Assembly: GCA_036417435.1 (NCBI GenBank) | Contig: CM070903.1 | Span: forward strand, 53,048,001 to 53,112,000 | Direction of reading: 5' to 3' | DNA length: 64,000 bases | Source: Inia geoffrensis | Taxonomy: Eukaryota; Chordata; Mammalia; Artiodactyla; Iniidae | Shown here: positions 1 through 9,030 of the stretch, in pieces | Layout: each line of letters begins with the position of its first letter | Numbering within the stretch: the stretch's first letter is position 1 | Program-made: the position numbers and the translations under genes | The notes under the pieces: generated by a model | Told to the model about the DNA's origin: nothing | The model's database searches: none | The model's input: the letters and a program-made list of their open reading frames with translations, nothing else

Positions 1-310
1 CTGGGATTGACTAGGGGCATGGCTCAGCTGGGTTGTTAGCCCGGGAGACTGTTTTCTTCCATAGGGCCTTTCCATGGAGCTAGATTGGGCTTTCTCACTG
101 CCTCCTGATCTCAAGCAGTTTTCCAATAGGGAGGATATTAAGAATGCAAGAATAGATGCTACGAAGCTCCTAAAGGATGATGTTGGAAGTACTACAGGGT
201 CCCTTCCACCATGTTTTATAGGCGAAGCAAGTCACAAGGCCAGCCCACATTCAAGGGGAGAAAAAGTCAGTGCCACCACTGGATAAGAGGAGTGGTGAAG
301 TCTTGTTGCA
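1..310 (-). mobile_element. Old LTR-like repeat fragment (MaLR/ERVL type), antisense
   Basis: The stretch resembles the antisense element at 28122-28651. Both share a gctcag-ctgg-like block and a later block reading roughly 'aagcaagtcacaaggccagcccacattcaaggg'-type text (the clearest part is at 224-258), followed by a purine-rich tail with a ttgttgcagaa end. The element runs off the left edge of the window, so its 3' LTR end is not seen. Short open frames here are chance frames in the repeat. The family name is inferred by eye. Confidence 0.45.
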
Positions 311-496
311 GAAGGTATATAATATGGAAGATATTATTATGATCATATTTGAAAATAGTCTACCAAAGCAGGAGAGTGCTAAAGCTGGGACTTGGACATA
401 GGATGGTACTGAGGTGATAGTAACCTCCCCTGCAAAGGAAACCCAGTGATTCAAGTTGCAACATCCAAAGTCCATGCCCATGCAGAATTTACTGAA

Positions 497-710
497 TCAT
501 GGTTAAGACCATGGATTCTAGAAGCAAAACAACTTTGGAGTTAAAATCTAGCTCACGATTTCCTGACTATTTGATTAAGCTCATCTGTGCCTCAATTTCC
601 TCATCTATAAAATGAAGAGAATAACATTTTCTATCTCATAGAGTTATTTTGAAAATTGAATAATTACTACATATAAACAGCTTAAAATAGTGGCTGGCAA
701 ACATAAAAAC
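497..710 (+). mobile_element. MIR SINE, sense
   Basis: The order of blocks is that of MIR: a ggttaagac-like head, a tRNA-like middle, then the core 'cctcaatttcctcatctataaaatgaa' region (592-618), then a gttattttgaaaattgaa-type 3' part. The copy is strongly diverged, as expected for this ancient tRNA-derived SINE. It is directly followed by a short CAT repeat. Confidence 0.65.
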
Positions 711-1379
711 TTCAAGAATTGTTTATTATTATTACATCATCATCATCATCATTATTGCAATAGTCTAGGTGCACTTGATGGGGGTGGCTGGTGTAAAGTT
801 GGCAAGGAATTTCAGTCATAGCTACAACTAGGAATTCAGGAGGGATTCTTTAGCTTCAAGAAGTCAATCTATGTTCTTCAAGGATCTAGTCAGGGACCAC
901 ATGAGGGGACACACAATGAAAGGAGGCTGGCTTCTTGGGAGGTGATCTGACAGGAGGTAGGTGATCTATCAACGTCTGCGGTGTAAGGCAGGACCCTGAT
1001 TCTGGGGTCATAAAACTACAGATTAAAATACATTTAACCCATTTTCTCTGGGTAAAATTAAGGAAATCTATTTTTATTTGTATTTTTGTACATGCCATCT
1101 GACGATCTTAAGAATCTTAAGAGAAATTCACAGAACTCTCGTAGAGAACGACTAATTAAACATCTTTCATATATGATATCTGGATGGAAAGAATACATTT
1201 TGAATGCCTTGAAATTGTGGAGAGTAATAAAACATTGAGTACTCTTCGAAGAGTAATTATTTTTATTTCCTTTCCCAGAAAAATGCATTTGTAAGAAATG
1301 TCAACTTAGACACTGAACAGCTTAATTAAAGTCATGTAATTATTTTGTATGTTGTAACATAAGCTCTGCATTGAACAAT
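711..1379. other. No recognised gene or repeat, apart from a short CAT run
   Basis: A (CAT)6 tract lies at 735-752 just 3' of the MIR. The rest is AT-rich sequence without a convincing frame, splice-bounded exon or repeat. The short open frames on the minus strand (886-1098, 1058-1288) have no recognisable domain. Confidence 0.5.
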
Positions 1380-1392
1380 AAAAAGGATGAAG
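1380..1392. repeat. Left target-site duplication of the 1393-6241 L1
   Basis: AAAAAGGATGAAG is repeated exactly at 6242-6254, directly after the poly-A tail of the L1. The bottom-strand nick implied here is TTTTT/AT, close to the L1 endonuclease preference TTTT/AA. Confidence 0.9.
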
Positions 1393-2060
1393 CTGGAGAC
1401 CTTCAAGATGGCAGAGGAGTAAGACATGGAGAACAACTTCCTCCCCACAAATACATCAGAAATACATCTACATGTGGAACAACTACAGAACACCTACTGA
1501 ATGCTGGCAGAAGACCTCAGACCTCCCAAAAGAGCCATGTGGTTGACAGGGTCTTGGTGCTCTGGCCGGGTGTCAAGCCTGTGCCTCTGAGGTGGGAGAG
1601 CCGAGTTTAGGACATTGGTCCACCAGAGACCTCCCAGCTCCACATAATATCAAATGGCAAAAGCTCTTCCAGAGATCTCCAACTCAATGCTAAGACCCAG
1701 CTCCATTCAACAACCAGCAATCTACAGTGCTGGACACCCTATGCCAAACAACTAGCAAGACAGGAGCACAACCCCACCCATTAGCAGAGAGGCTGGCCAG
1801 AATAATAATAAGGCCACAGAAATCCCAAAACACACCACCAGATGTGGACCTGCCCACCAGAAAGATAAGATCCAGCCCCACCCTCCAGAACACAGGCAAC
1901 AGTCCCCTACACCAGGAAGCCTACACAAGCCACTGAACCAACCTTAGCCACTGGGGGCAGACGCCAAAAACAACGGGAACTAGAAACATGCATCATGTGA
2001 AAAGGACACCCCAAACACAGTAAGTTAGGCAAAATGAGAAGACAGAGAAACACACAGAAG

Positions 2061-3128
2061 ATGAAGGAGCAAGGTAAAAACCCACCAGACAATAAAAATG
2101 AAGAGGAAACAGGCAGTCTACTTGAAAAAGAATTCAGTAAAAATCATCCAAAGTCTTGGGAATAGAGTGGAGAAAATACAAGAAAGATTTACCAAAGACC
2201 TAGAAGAACTAAAGAGCAATATACAATGATGAACAATACAATAAATGAAATTAAAAATCCTCTAGAAGGAATCAACAGCAGAATAACTGAGGCAGAAGAA
2301 TGGATAAGTGACCTGGAAGATAAAATTGTGGAAATAACTACTGTAGAGCAGAATAAAGAAAAAAGAATGAAAAGAACTGAGGAAAGTCTCAGAGACCTCT
2401 GGGAAACATTAAATGCACCAACATGCAAATTACAGGGGTCCCAGAAGAAGAAGAGAAAAAGAAAGGGACTGAGAAAATATTTGAAGAAATTATAGTTGAA
2501 AACTTCCCTAATATGGTAAACGAAATAGTCAATCAAGTCCAGGAAGGGCAGAGAGTCCCATACAGGATAAATCCAGGGAGAAATGTGCCAAGACACATAT
2601 TAATCAAACTATCAAAAATTAAATACAGGGCTTCCCTGGTGGTGCAATGGTTGAGAGTCTGCCTGCTGATACAGGGGACACGGGTTCGTGCCCTGGTCCG
2701 GGAAGATCCCACATGCTGTGGAACGGCTAGGCCTGTGAGCCATTGCCACTGAGCCTGTGCATTCAGAGCCTGTGCTCTGCGATGGGAGAGGCCACAACAG
2801 TGAGAGGCTCGCATACCACACACACACACACAAAATTAAATACAAAAAAATATTAAAAGCAGTAAGGGAAAAACAACAAATAACATACAAGGGAATCCCC
2901 ATAAGGTTAACAGCTGATCTTTCAACAGAAACTCTGCAAGCCAGAAGGGAGTAGCAAAACATACTTAAAGTGATGAAAGGGAAAAACCTACAACCAAGAT
3001 TACTCTACCCAGCAAGGATCTCATTCAGATCCGATGGAGAAATTAAAACCTTCACAGACAAGGAAAAGCTAAGAGAATTCAGCAATACTAAACCAGCTTG
3101 AAAACAAATGCTAAAGGAACTTCTCTAG
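2061..3128 (+). pseudogene. L1 ORF1 (RNA-binding chaperone) remnant, frameshifted and split by a SINE
   Basis: In an intact L1, ORF1p is a trimeric coiled-coil RNA-binding protein that packages L1 RNA in the cytoplasm. The ATG at 2061 is in frame with the acidic, helix-rich stretch from 2226, which reads as a coiled coil (motifs such as EIKNPLEGINSRITEAEEW and DLEDKIVEI). A stop near 2163 and frameshifts around there and near 2423-2495 break the frame. The RRM-like and C-terminal parts follow in other frames (FEEIIVENFPNMVNEIVNQ; TYKGIPIRLTADLSTETLQA after the SINE; LQPRLLYPARISFRSDG), ending MLKELL-stop at 3126-3128. The CHR SINE at 2628-2831 sits between the two halves. No functional protein is possible. 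Confidence 0.9.
2628..2831 (+). mobile_element. CHR-type SINE inserted in L1 ORF1, tail is a CA repeat
   Basis: The copy starts GGGCTTCCCTGGTGG, has a B-box-like GGGTTCGTGCC, and ends in a (CA)n tract instead of poly-A. The 13-bp TSD AAAATTAAATACA lies at 2615-2627 and 2832-2844. Because it lies within the L1, it must be younger than that L1. Confidence 0.95.
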
Positions 3129-3186
3129 GCAGGAAACACAAGAGAAGGAAAAGACCTACCATAACAAACCCAAAATAATTAAGAAA

Positions 3187-5890
3187 ATGGTAATACGAAC
3201 AAATGTATAAAGAATTACCTTAAATGTAAATGGATTAAATGCTCCAACCAAAAGACATAGACTGGCTGAATGGATACAAAAACAAGACCCATATATATGC
3301 TGTCTACAAGAGACCCACTTCAGACCTAGGGACACATACAGACTGAAAGTGAGGGGATGGAAAAAGATATTTTATGCAAATGCAAATCAAAAGAAAGATG
3401 GAGTAGCAATTCTCTTATCAGACAGAATAAACTTTAAAATAAAGACTATTACAACAGATAAAGAAGGACACTACATAATGATCAAGGGTTCAATCCAAGA
3501 AGAAGACAAAACAATTGTAAATATTTATGCACCCAACATAGGAGCACCTCAGTATATAAGGCAAATGCTAACGGCCATAAAAGGGGAAATTGACAGAAAC
3601 ACAAGCATAGTAGGGGACTTCAACACCCCACTTTCACCAATGGACAGATCATCAAAATGAAAATAAATAAGGAAACATAAGCTTTAAATAATACATTAAA
3701 CAGCATGGACGTAATTGATATTTATAGGACATTCCACCCAAAAACAACAGAATACTCTTTCTTCTCAAGAGTTCATGGAACATTCTCCAGGATAGATCAT
3801 ATCTTGGGTCACAAATCAAGCCTTGGAAAATTTAAGAAGGCTGAAATTGTACCAAGTATCTTTTCTGACCACAATGCTTTTAGACTTGATATCAATTACA
3901 GGAAAAATATCTGTAAAAAACACAAACACAAGGAGATTAAACAATATACTACTTAATAACCAAGAGATCAGTGAAGAAATCAAAGAGGAAATCAAAAACT
4001 ACCTAGAAACAAATGACAATGAAAACACGACGACCCAAACCCTACGGGATACAGCAAAAGCAGTTTTAAAAGGGAAATTTATAGCAAAACAGTCCTATCT
4101 CAAGAAACAAGAAACATCTCAAAGAAACAACCTAACCTTACACTGAAAGCAATTAGAGAAAGAAGAACAAAAAACTTTCAAAATTAGTAGTATGAAAGAA
4201 ATCATAAATATCAGATCAGAAAGAAATGAAGGAAACGATAGCAAAGATCAGTGAGACTAAAAGCTTGTTCTTTGTGAAGATAAAGAAAATTGATAAACCA
4301 TTAGCCAGACTCTAATTAAGGAAACACTCCCATTTACCATTGCGACAAAAAGCATAAAATACCTAGGAATAAACCTACCTAAGGAGACAAAAGACCTGTA
4401 TGCAGAAAACTATAAGACACTGTGAAAGAAATTAAAGATGATACAAACAGATGGAGAGATATACCATGTTCTTGGATTGGAAGAATCAACAATGGTGAAA
4501 ATGACTATACTATCCAAAGCAATCTACAGATTAAATGCAATCCCTATCAAGCTACCACTGGAATTTTTCATAGAACTAGAACAAAAAAATTCACAATTTG
4601 TATGGAAACACAAAAGACCCCAAATAACCAAAGCAATCTTGAGAAAGAAAAACGGAGCTGGAAGAATCAGTCTCCAGGACTTCAGACTACACTACAAAGT
4701 TACAGTAATCAAGACAGTATGGTACTGGCACAAAAACAGAAATATAGATCAGTGGGATAGGATAGAAAGCCCAGAGATAAACCCATGCACATATGGTCAC
4801 CTTATTTTTGATAAAGGAGGCAAGAATATACATTGGAGAAAAGACAGCCTCTTCAATAAGTGGTTCTGGGAAAACTGGACAGCTACATGTAAAAGAATGA
4901 AATTAGATCACTCTCTAACACCATACACAAAAATAAGCTCAAAATGGATTAAAGACCTAAATGTAAGGCCATACACTATAAAACTCTTAGAGGAAAACAT
5001 AGGCAGAACACTCTATAACATAAATCACAGCAAGATCCTTTTTGACCCACCTCTTAGAGAAATGGAAATAAAAACAAAAACTAACAAATGGGACCTAATG
5101 AAATTTGAAAGCTTTTGCATAGCAAAGAAACCATCAACAAGACAAAAAGACAACCCTCAGAACGGGAGAAAATACTTGCAAATGAAGCAACTGACAAAGG
5201 ATTAATCTCCAAAATTCACAAGCAGCTCATGCAGCTCAATATCAAAAAAACAAACAACCCAATCCAAAAATGGGCAGAAGACCTAAATAGACATTACTCC
5301 AAAGAAGGTATACAGATAGCCAACAAACACATGAAAGGATGCTCAACATCACTAATCATTAGAGAAATGCAAATCAAAATTACAATGAGGTATCACCTCA
5401 CACTGGTCAGAATGGCCATCATCAAAAAATCTACAAACAATAAATGCTGGAGAAGGTGTGGAGAAAAGGGAACATTCTTGCACCGTTGGTGGGAATGTAA
5501 ATTGATACAGCCACTATGGAGAACAGTATGGAGGTTCCTTAAAAAACTAAAAATAGAACTACCATATGACCCAACAATCCCACTACTGGGCATATACCCT
5601 GAGAAAACCATAATTCAAAAACAGCCATGTACCACAATGTTCATTGCAGGTCTATTTACAATAGCCCGGACATGCAACCTAAGTGTCCATCGACAGATGA
5701 ATGGATAAAGAAGACGTGGCACATATATAAATGGAATATTACTCAGCCATAAAAAGAAATGAAATTGAGTTATTTGTAGTCAGGTGGATGGACCTAGAGA
5801 CTGTCATACAGAGTGAAGTAAGTCAGAAAGAGAAAAATAAATACTGTATGCTAACATATATATGGAATCTAAAAAAAAAAAAATGTTTCT
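3187..5890 (+). pseudogene. L1 ORF2 (endonuclease/reverse transcriptase) remnant lacking the RT core
   Basis: Intact ORF2p nicks target DNA and reverse-transcribes L1 RNA in place. An ATG at 3187 is followed by a stop at 3208, and then the frame carries the APE-type endonuclease: LNVNGLNAP, CCLQETHF (catalytic Glu), IYAPN, GDFNTPLS, RIDHILGHKSSL and SDHNAF (catalytic His). A stop after 3657 and frame changes near 3700 and 3823 follow. Around 4312-4322 the sequence passes from the region after the endonuclease directly to the part beyond the polymerase (IPFTIA-like text, [10 protein letters not shown]), so the fingers/palm with the FADD active site is missing. From 4438 a 255-residue frame covers the C-terminal region. 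A frame from 5115 contains the Cys-rich motif [18 protein letters not shown] (C-x3-C-x7-H-x4-C, complete here). Later frameshifts end it. Confidence 0.92.
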
Positions 5891-6241
5891 GATGAACCTA
5901 GGAGCAGGATGGGAATAAAGACGCGGACATAGAGAATGGACTTGAGGACATGAGGAGGGGGCAGGGTAAGCTGGGACGAAGTGAGTGAGTGGCACGGGCT
6001 TATATATACTACCAAAAGTAAAATAGATAGCTAGTGGGAAGCAGCCACATAGAACAGGGAGATCATCTTGGTGCTTTGTGTCCACTCAGAGGGGTGGGAT
6101 AGGGAGGTTGGTAGGGAGACACAAGAGTGAGGAGATATGGGGGTATATGTGTACATATAGCTGATTCACTTTTTTATAAAGCAGAAACTATCACACCATT
6201 GTAAAGCAATTATACTCCAATAAAGATGTTAAAAAAAAAAA

Positions 6242-6254
6242 AAAAAGGATGAAG
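6242..6254. repeat. Right target-site duplication of the 1393-6241 L1
   Basis: Exact copy of AAAAAGGATGAAG at 1380-1392, joined to the L1 poly-A tail. Confidence 0.9.
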
Positions 6255-6308
6255 TTTCCTATTATTTGAGAGTTGTGGTAAGGTCTCCTTGTGATGAAGA
6301 TTCTGTCC

Positions 6309-6540
6309 CACAGGTTATGTACCATAGCTAAAAAATTATCACAAGAAACACAACTTCTATAGCTCAGAAGTCCCAGAATGACTTACTTGACTCCTCAACA
6401 CAGATTCTCACAAGGCTACAATCCAGTGAGACTGAGCTGCATTCTCATCTGAAGGCTCAACTAGGAAAAGATATGTTTCAAAGCTTGCTCAGTCTCTCCT
6501 TGCTTGCCTTTATCTGTGTACAAACACTGAATCTATTAGT
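6309..6540 (-). mobile_element. MLT1-type LTR fragment, antisense
   Basis: Blocks reading aaattatcaca, tcagaagtcc, tctcacaaggctacaat and attctcatctgaaggctcaact follow the order of the reverse complement of an MLT1-type MaLR LTR. The sense copy at 7136-7754 contains the matching cagatgagaatgcagccc block, so the two form an inverted pair. Only part of the LTR is present. Confidence 0.6.
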
Positions 6541-6545
6541 ATCTG

Positions 6546-7083
6546 CTAGGAGAGGTAACACATTAAGGAATATGTTGAATTAGTTTAAGCTTTTCAATAG
6601 CCAGGTAAGTGCAAAGCCCAGGAGTAGGGAGTGGCATAGGGATGAAACAAAGTTTATTGTTAGCTTGATATACTAGACTATTTTTCTAAGGGGAATGGAC
6701 ACAAGGAAAATGTTTAAGAGGGTCCCAGAGTATAAAGAGAATGGCATAATGCCCCTAAATGCTGACGAGAGATATATAGATATATTATCAAGGTGGATGT
6801 TAAGGGAGGAGGTCAGGAGCAGAAAGGAGAAGTACTTTGCCATTATTCCCTCTTCATAGTTTTTTTCCAGACTGAGGTATTAACATAAATTCATCATAAG
6901 GAACATGTGTGACACCTGTCAAGATAGGTATGGTATATTTGCTGGCCGCTCTGGGTTGAGTCTAGGAGACGAGGCAGGGTCAGAAGATCTGTTACTACCT
7001 CAGAAGAACCTTTCTTTACTAGACATGTCAGTAGAACACAGTAATGGTTCCTATAGAAGCAGAACGTGTATGGACCAAGATCT
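6546..7083. other. No recognised gene or repeat
   Basis: AT-rich sequence without a convincing frame. The overlapping open frames at 6894-7112 on both strands are short and carry no domain. Confidence 0.4.
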
Positions 7084-7135
7084 TCATGTCTATAATCTCT
7101 TTTAGTCCTCAAAGAGCTGTGTGGATATTACCATC
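7084..7135 (-). mobile_element. MIR SINE, antisense, 3' part, split by an LTR
   Basis: The text 'ctataatctcttttagtcctcaaagagctgtgtggatattacc' is the antisense of the MIR 3' half. It resumes at 7755 after the LTR. The two pieces join into one MIR when the LTR is removed. Confidence 0.6.
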
Positions 7136-7754
7136 TGTGGCAGACACACTCAGAGGTGACCCCCAATGAGTCATGCACTTGTATAATCCCCTTCCACTAA
7201 GTACAGCTGAAATCTATGACTGGCTTCTCACCAATAAAATGCAGCGAAAGTGATGGATGTCACTCTCTTGATTAGGTTACGTTAGATGTCACTTCTATAA
7301 TTATGTTATATACGATTCTGTTTCAGTAGAATAGACCTAGAGTATCTCCTTGCTTACTCGATGAAGGAAACAGCCATGTTGAAGAGGTCCCTGTGGTAAG
7401 AACTCATGGGCAGCCCCTAGGAACTGCAGGACCTGAGGACCGTTAACAGCCAATAGTCAACAGAAATCCATGGTCTTCATTCAAACAACCTAAAGAAAAT
7501 CAATTCTGCTACCAACCCCAGTGAGCTTAGAATCATATGTGTCCCCAGTCAGCCTCCAGATGAGAATGCAGCCCAGCCAGCACCTTAATTGCAGACTTGT
7601 ATGACCCTGAGCAAGGGACCCTGCTAAGTTGGGCCCAGACTCCTGATTTATGGGCCCAGACTCCTGATTTACAGAAATTGTAAATAAAACGAGTGCTTTT
7701 GTAAGTCACTAAGTTGTGATACTTTTTATGCATTCATAAAAAGATAATACAACA
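7136..7754 (+). mobile_element. MLT1-type MaLR LTR, sense, inserted in a MIR
   Basis: The copy starts TGTGGCAG and ends in an AATACAACA-type end. It contains the expected cccccaatga, ggatgtcac, gatgagaatgcagcccagcc and ccctgagcaagggaccc blocks, the ataaa polyadenylation region near 7682-7690 and a gtcactaagttgtg end block. It also has a 21-bp perfect tandem duplication at 7630-7671. I could not confirm a 5-bp TSD. Confidence 0.75.
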
Positions 7755-7870
7755 TACTATTTTGTAATGGGACTTAAATATCAGATAAGTTACGAATCCT
7801 CATCCATCTAGAAATAGGGATCAAATCTACATCTGTCCAGTACCCAAGTCTGTGTTTCTTCAATTCTTAT
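7755..7870 (-). mobile_element. MIR SINE, antisense, 5' part, continuing after the LTR
   Basis: The text 'cagataagttac', 'agggatcaaatctacatctg' and 'acccaagtctgtg' is the antisense MIR 5' half in the order expected after the piece ending at 7135. Confidence 0.6.
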
Positions 7871-8311
7871 CTACACAAACATCGGCAGTAAACACTTGCA
7901 CTTTTCCCTGAAACCCCAATTTCAGAGTTTCCTACAACTATCTTGCTTTTTCTCCAGCTTCTCAAATTTCAGTTGTACTTTACAAGAAATTACCCTCCAC
8001 CTCTACTCTCCATAACTGTCTGTTGAGCCCAGGCCTGGGATTAAGCTTTGGGTGCTTTTGGTTTCGTTAAAATCTGAAACTATTACAGATGGTTTTTAAT
8101 GGCTTACCCTTTGTTCTTAGAACAATCACAGAATATAAATTTGAAAGATTATTAACTCAAGTTTTGTTCTAAGATGCAAAATGTACCATAATTATTTATA
8201 AACTTTTTGTCCTGGAAAGGAGCAATTTTCAAAGCTAGGGTTTCTTTCAAGTTTTGGACAGAATTAATGCCTTTTATTGTTATATTTTTTCACTTTTAAG
8301 GAAAGAACTGA
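7871..8311. other. No recognised gene or repeat
   Basis: Unremarkable AT-rich sequence between the MIR and the L1 3' end fragment. Confidence 0.4.
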
Positions 8312-8602
8312 CTTTTTTTTACTTTTTATTTTATATTGGAGTATAGTTGATTAACAATGTTGTGTTAGTTTCAGGTGTACAGTAAAGTGATTCAATAGAT
8401 ACATATACATGTGTCTATTCTTTTTCAAATTCTTTTCCCATTTAGGTTGTTACATAATATTGAGCAGAGTTCCTTGTGCTATACAGTAGGTCCTTGTTGG
8501 TTATCCATTTTAAATATAGCAGTGTGTACATGTCAATCACTAACTCCCAATCTATCCCTTCCCCCCACCCTTCTCCCCCCACCCCGGTAACCATAAGTTC
8601 AA
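8312..8602 (-). mobile_element. L1 3' UTR fragment, antisense
   Basis: A T-rich start is followed by 'ttatattggagtatagttga', 'ttagtttcaggtgtacag', 'tgctatacagtaggtccttg' and a C-rich run at 8559-8586. This is the reverse complement of an artiodactyl/cetacean L1 3' UTR, and it is 5'-truncated. The same text recurs at 49071-49320. Confidence 0.8.
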
Positions 8603-8635
8603 GGAACTGAATATTTGACAAAATATATTGTACAT

Positions 8636-9030
8636 TGTTACTGACTTAATGTTTGGTTCTCCCTATAAGTCATATGTTGAAGCCCCAACATCCAGTGTGG
8701 CTGTATTTGTAGATGGTGCTTCTAAGTAATTAAGGTCAAATGAGATCATGAATAGGGCTCTGATTTAATAGGATTAGTGTCCATATAAGAAGAGACACCA
8801 GGGAACTCACTCACTCTCTCCTTGCACATGCAAGAAGGAAAGGCCATGTGAGGACACAATGAGAAGGTGGCTGTCTGCAAGCCATAAAGAGAGTCTTCAC
8901 AAGAAACCGAACCCTACTGCTATCTTGCTCTTGGACTCTCTAGCCTCTAGAACTGAGAGAAAATAAATTTACATGTTTAAGACACCCAGTTTGTGGTATT
9001 TTGTTATGGCAGCCTGAGAAGACTAATACA
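8636..9030 (+). mobile_element. MLT1-type MaLR LTR, sense
   Basis: The copy starts TGTTACTGACTT and carries the diagnostic series: catatgttgaagccccaac, cagtgtggctgtatttg, aggccatgtgaggacacaat, tctgcaagcca, AAATAAATTT near 8960 and ttttgttatggcagcctgag. It ends gactaataca. This is a solo LTR with no internal retroviral sequence beside it. Confidence 0.85.

Larger units (their letters stand above)
1393..6241 (+). mobile_element. Near full-length LINE-1 (L1), internally deleted and interrupted by a SINE
   Basis: The order is 5' UTR (about 1393-2060), ORF1 remnant (2061-3128), a short spacer, ORF2 remnant (3187 to about 5890), a 3' UTR with polyadenylation signal AATAAA at 6219-6224, and a poly-A tail. 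A perfect 13-bp TSD (AAAAAGGATGAAG) flanks it. The element is about 4.65 kb without the inserted SINE, against 6-7 kb for an intact L1. Most of the loss is in the ORF2 reverse transcriptase region near 4312-4322, where endonuclease-linker sequence runs straight into the region downstream of the polymerase core. Several frameshifts and stops make it dead. Its 3' end (AATAAAGATGTT) matches the short insertion at 44457-44663, so the two belong to related subfamilies. Confidence 0.95.

Noticed and set aside
2189..2596. 135-residue minus-strand frame rich in Phe and Leu that looks like a membrane protein
   Set aside because: It is the complement of the A-rich L1 ORF1, which automatically gives Phe/Leu/Ser-rich antisense frames.
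2640..2720. tRNA-like segment with A-box and B-box-like motifs (also at the other SINEs)
   Set aside because: It is the tRNA-derived head of the CHR SINE and lacks a full cloverleaf, so it is not a tRNA gene.
4438..5205. 255-residue frame, the longest in the window
   Set aside because: L1 ORF2 C-terminal region of a dead element, with no intact reverse transcriptase.
7128..7135. Attempt to find a 5-bp target duplication for the LTR at 7136-7754
   Set aside because: The flanking 5-mers (CCATC and TACTA) do not match, so no TSD is claimed.
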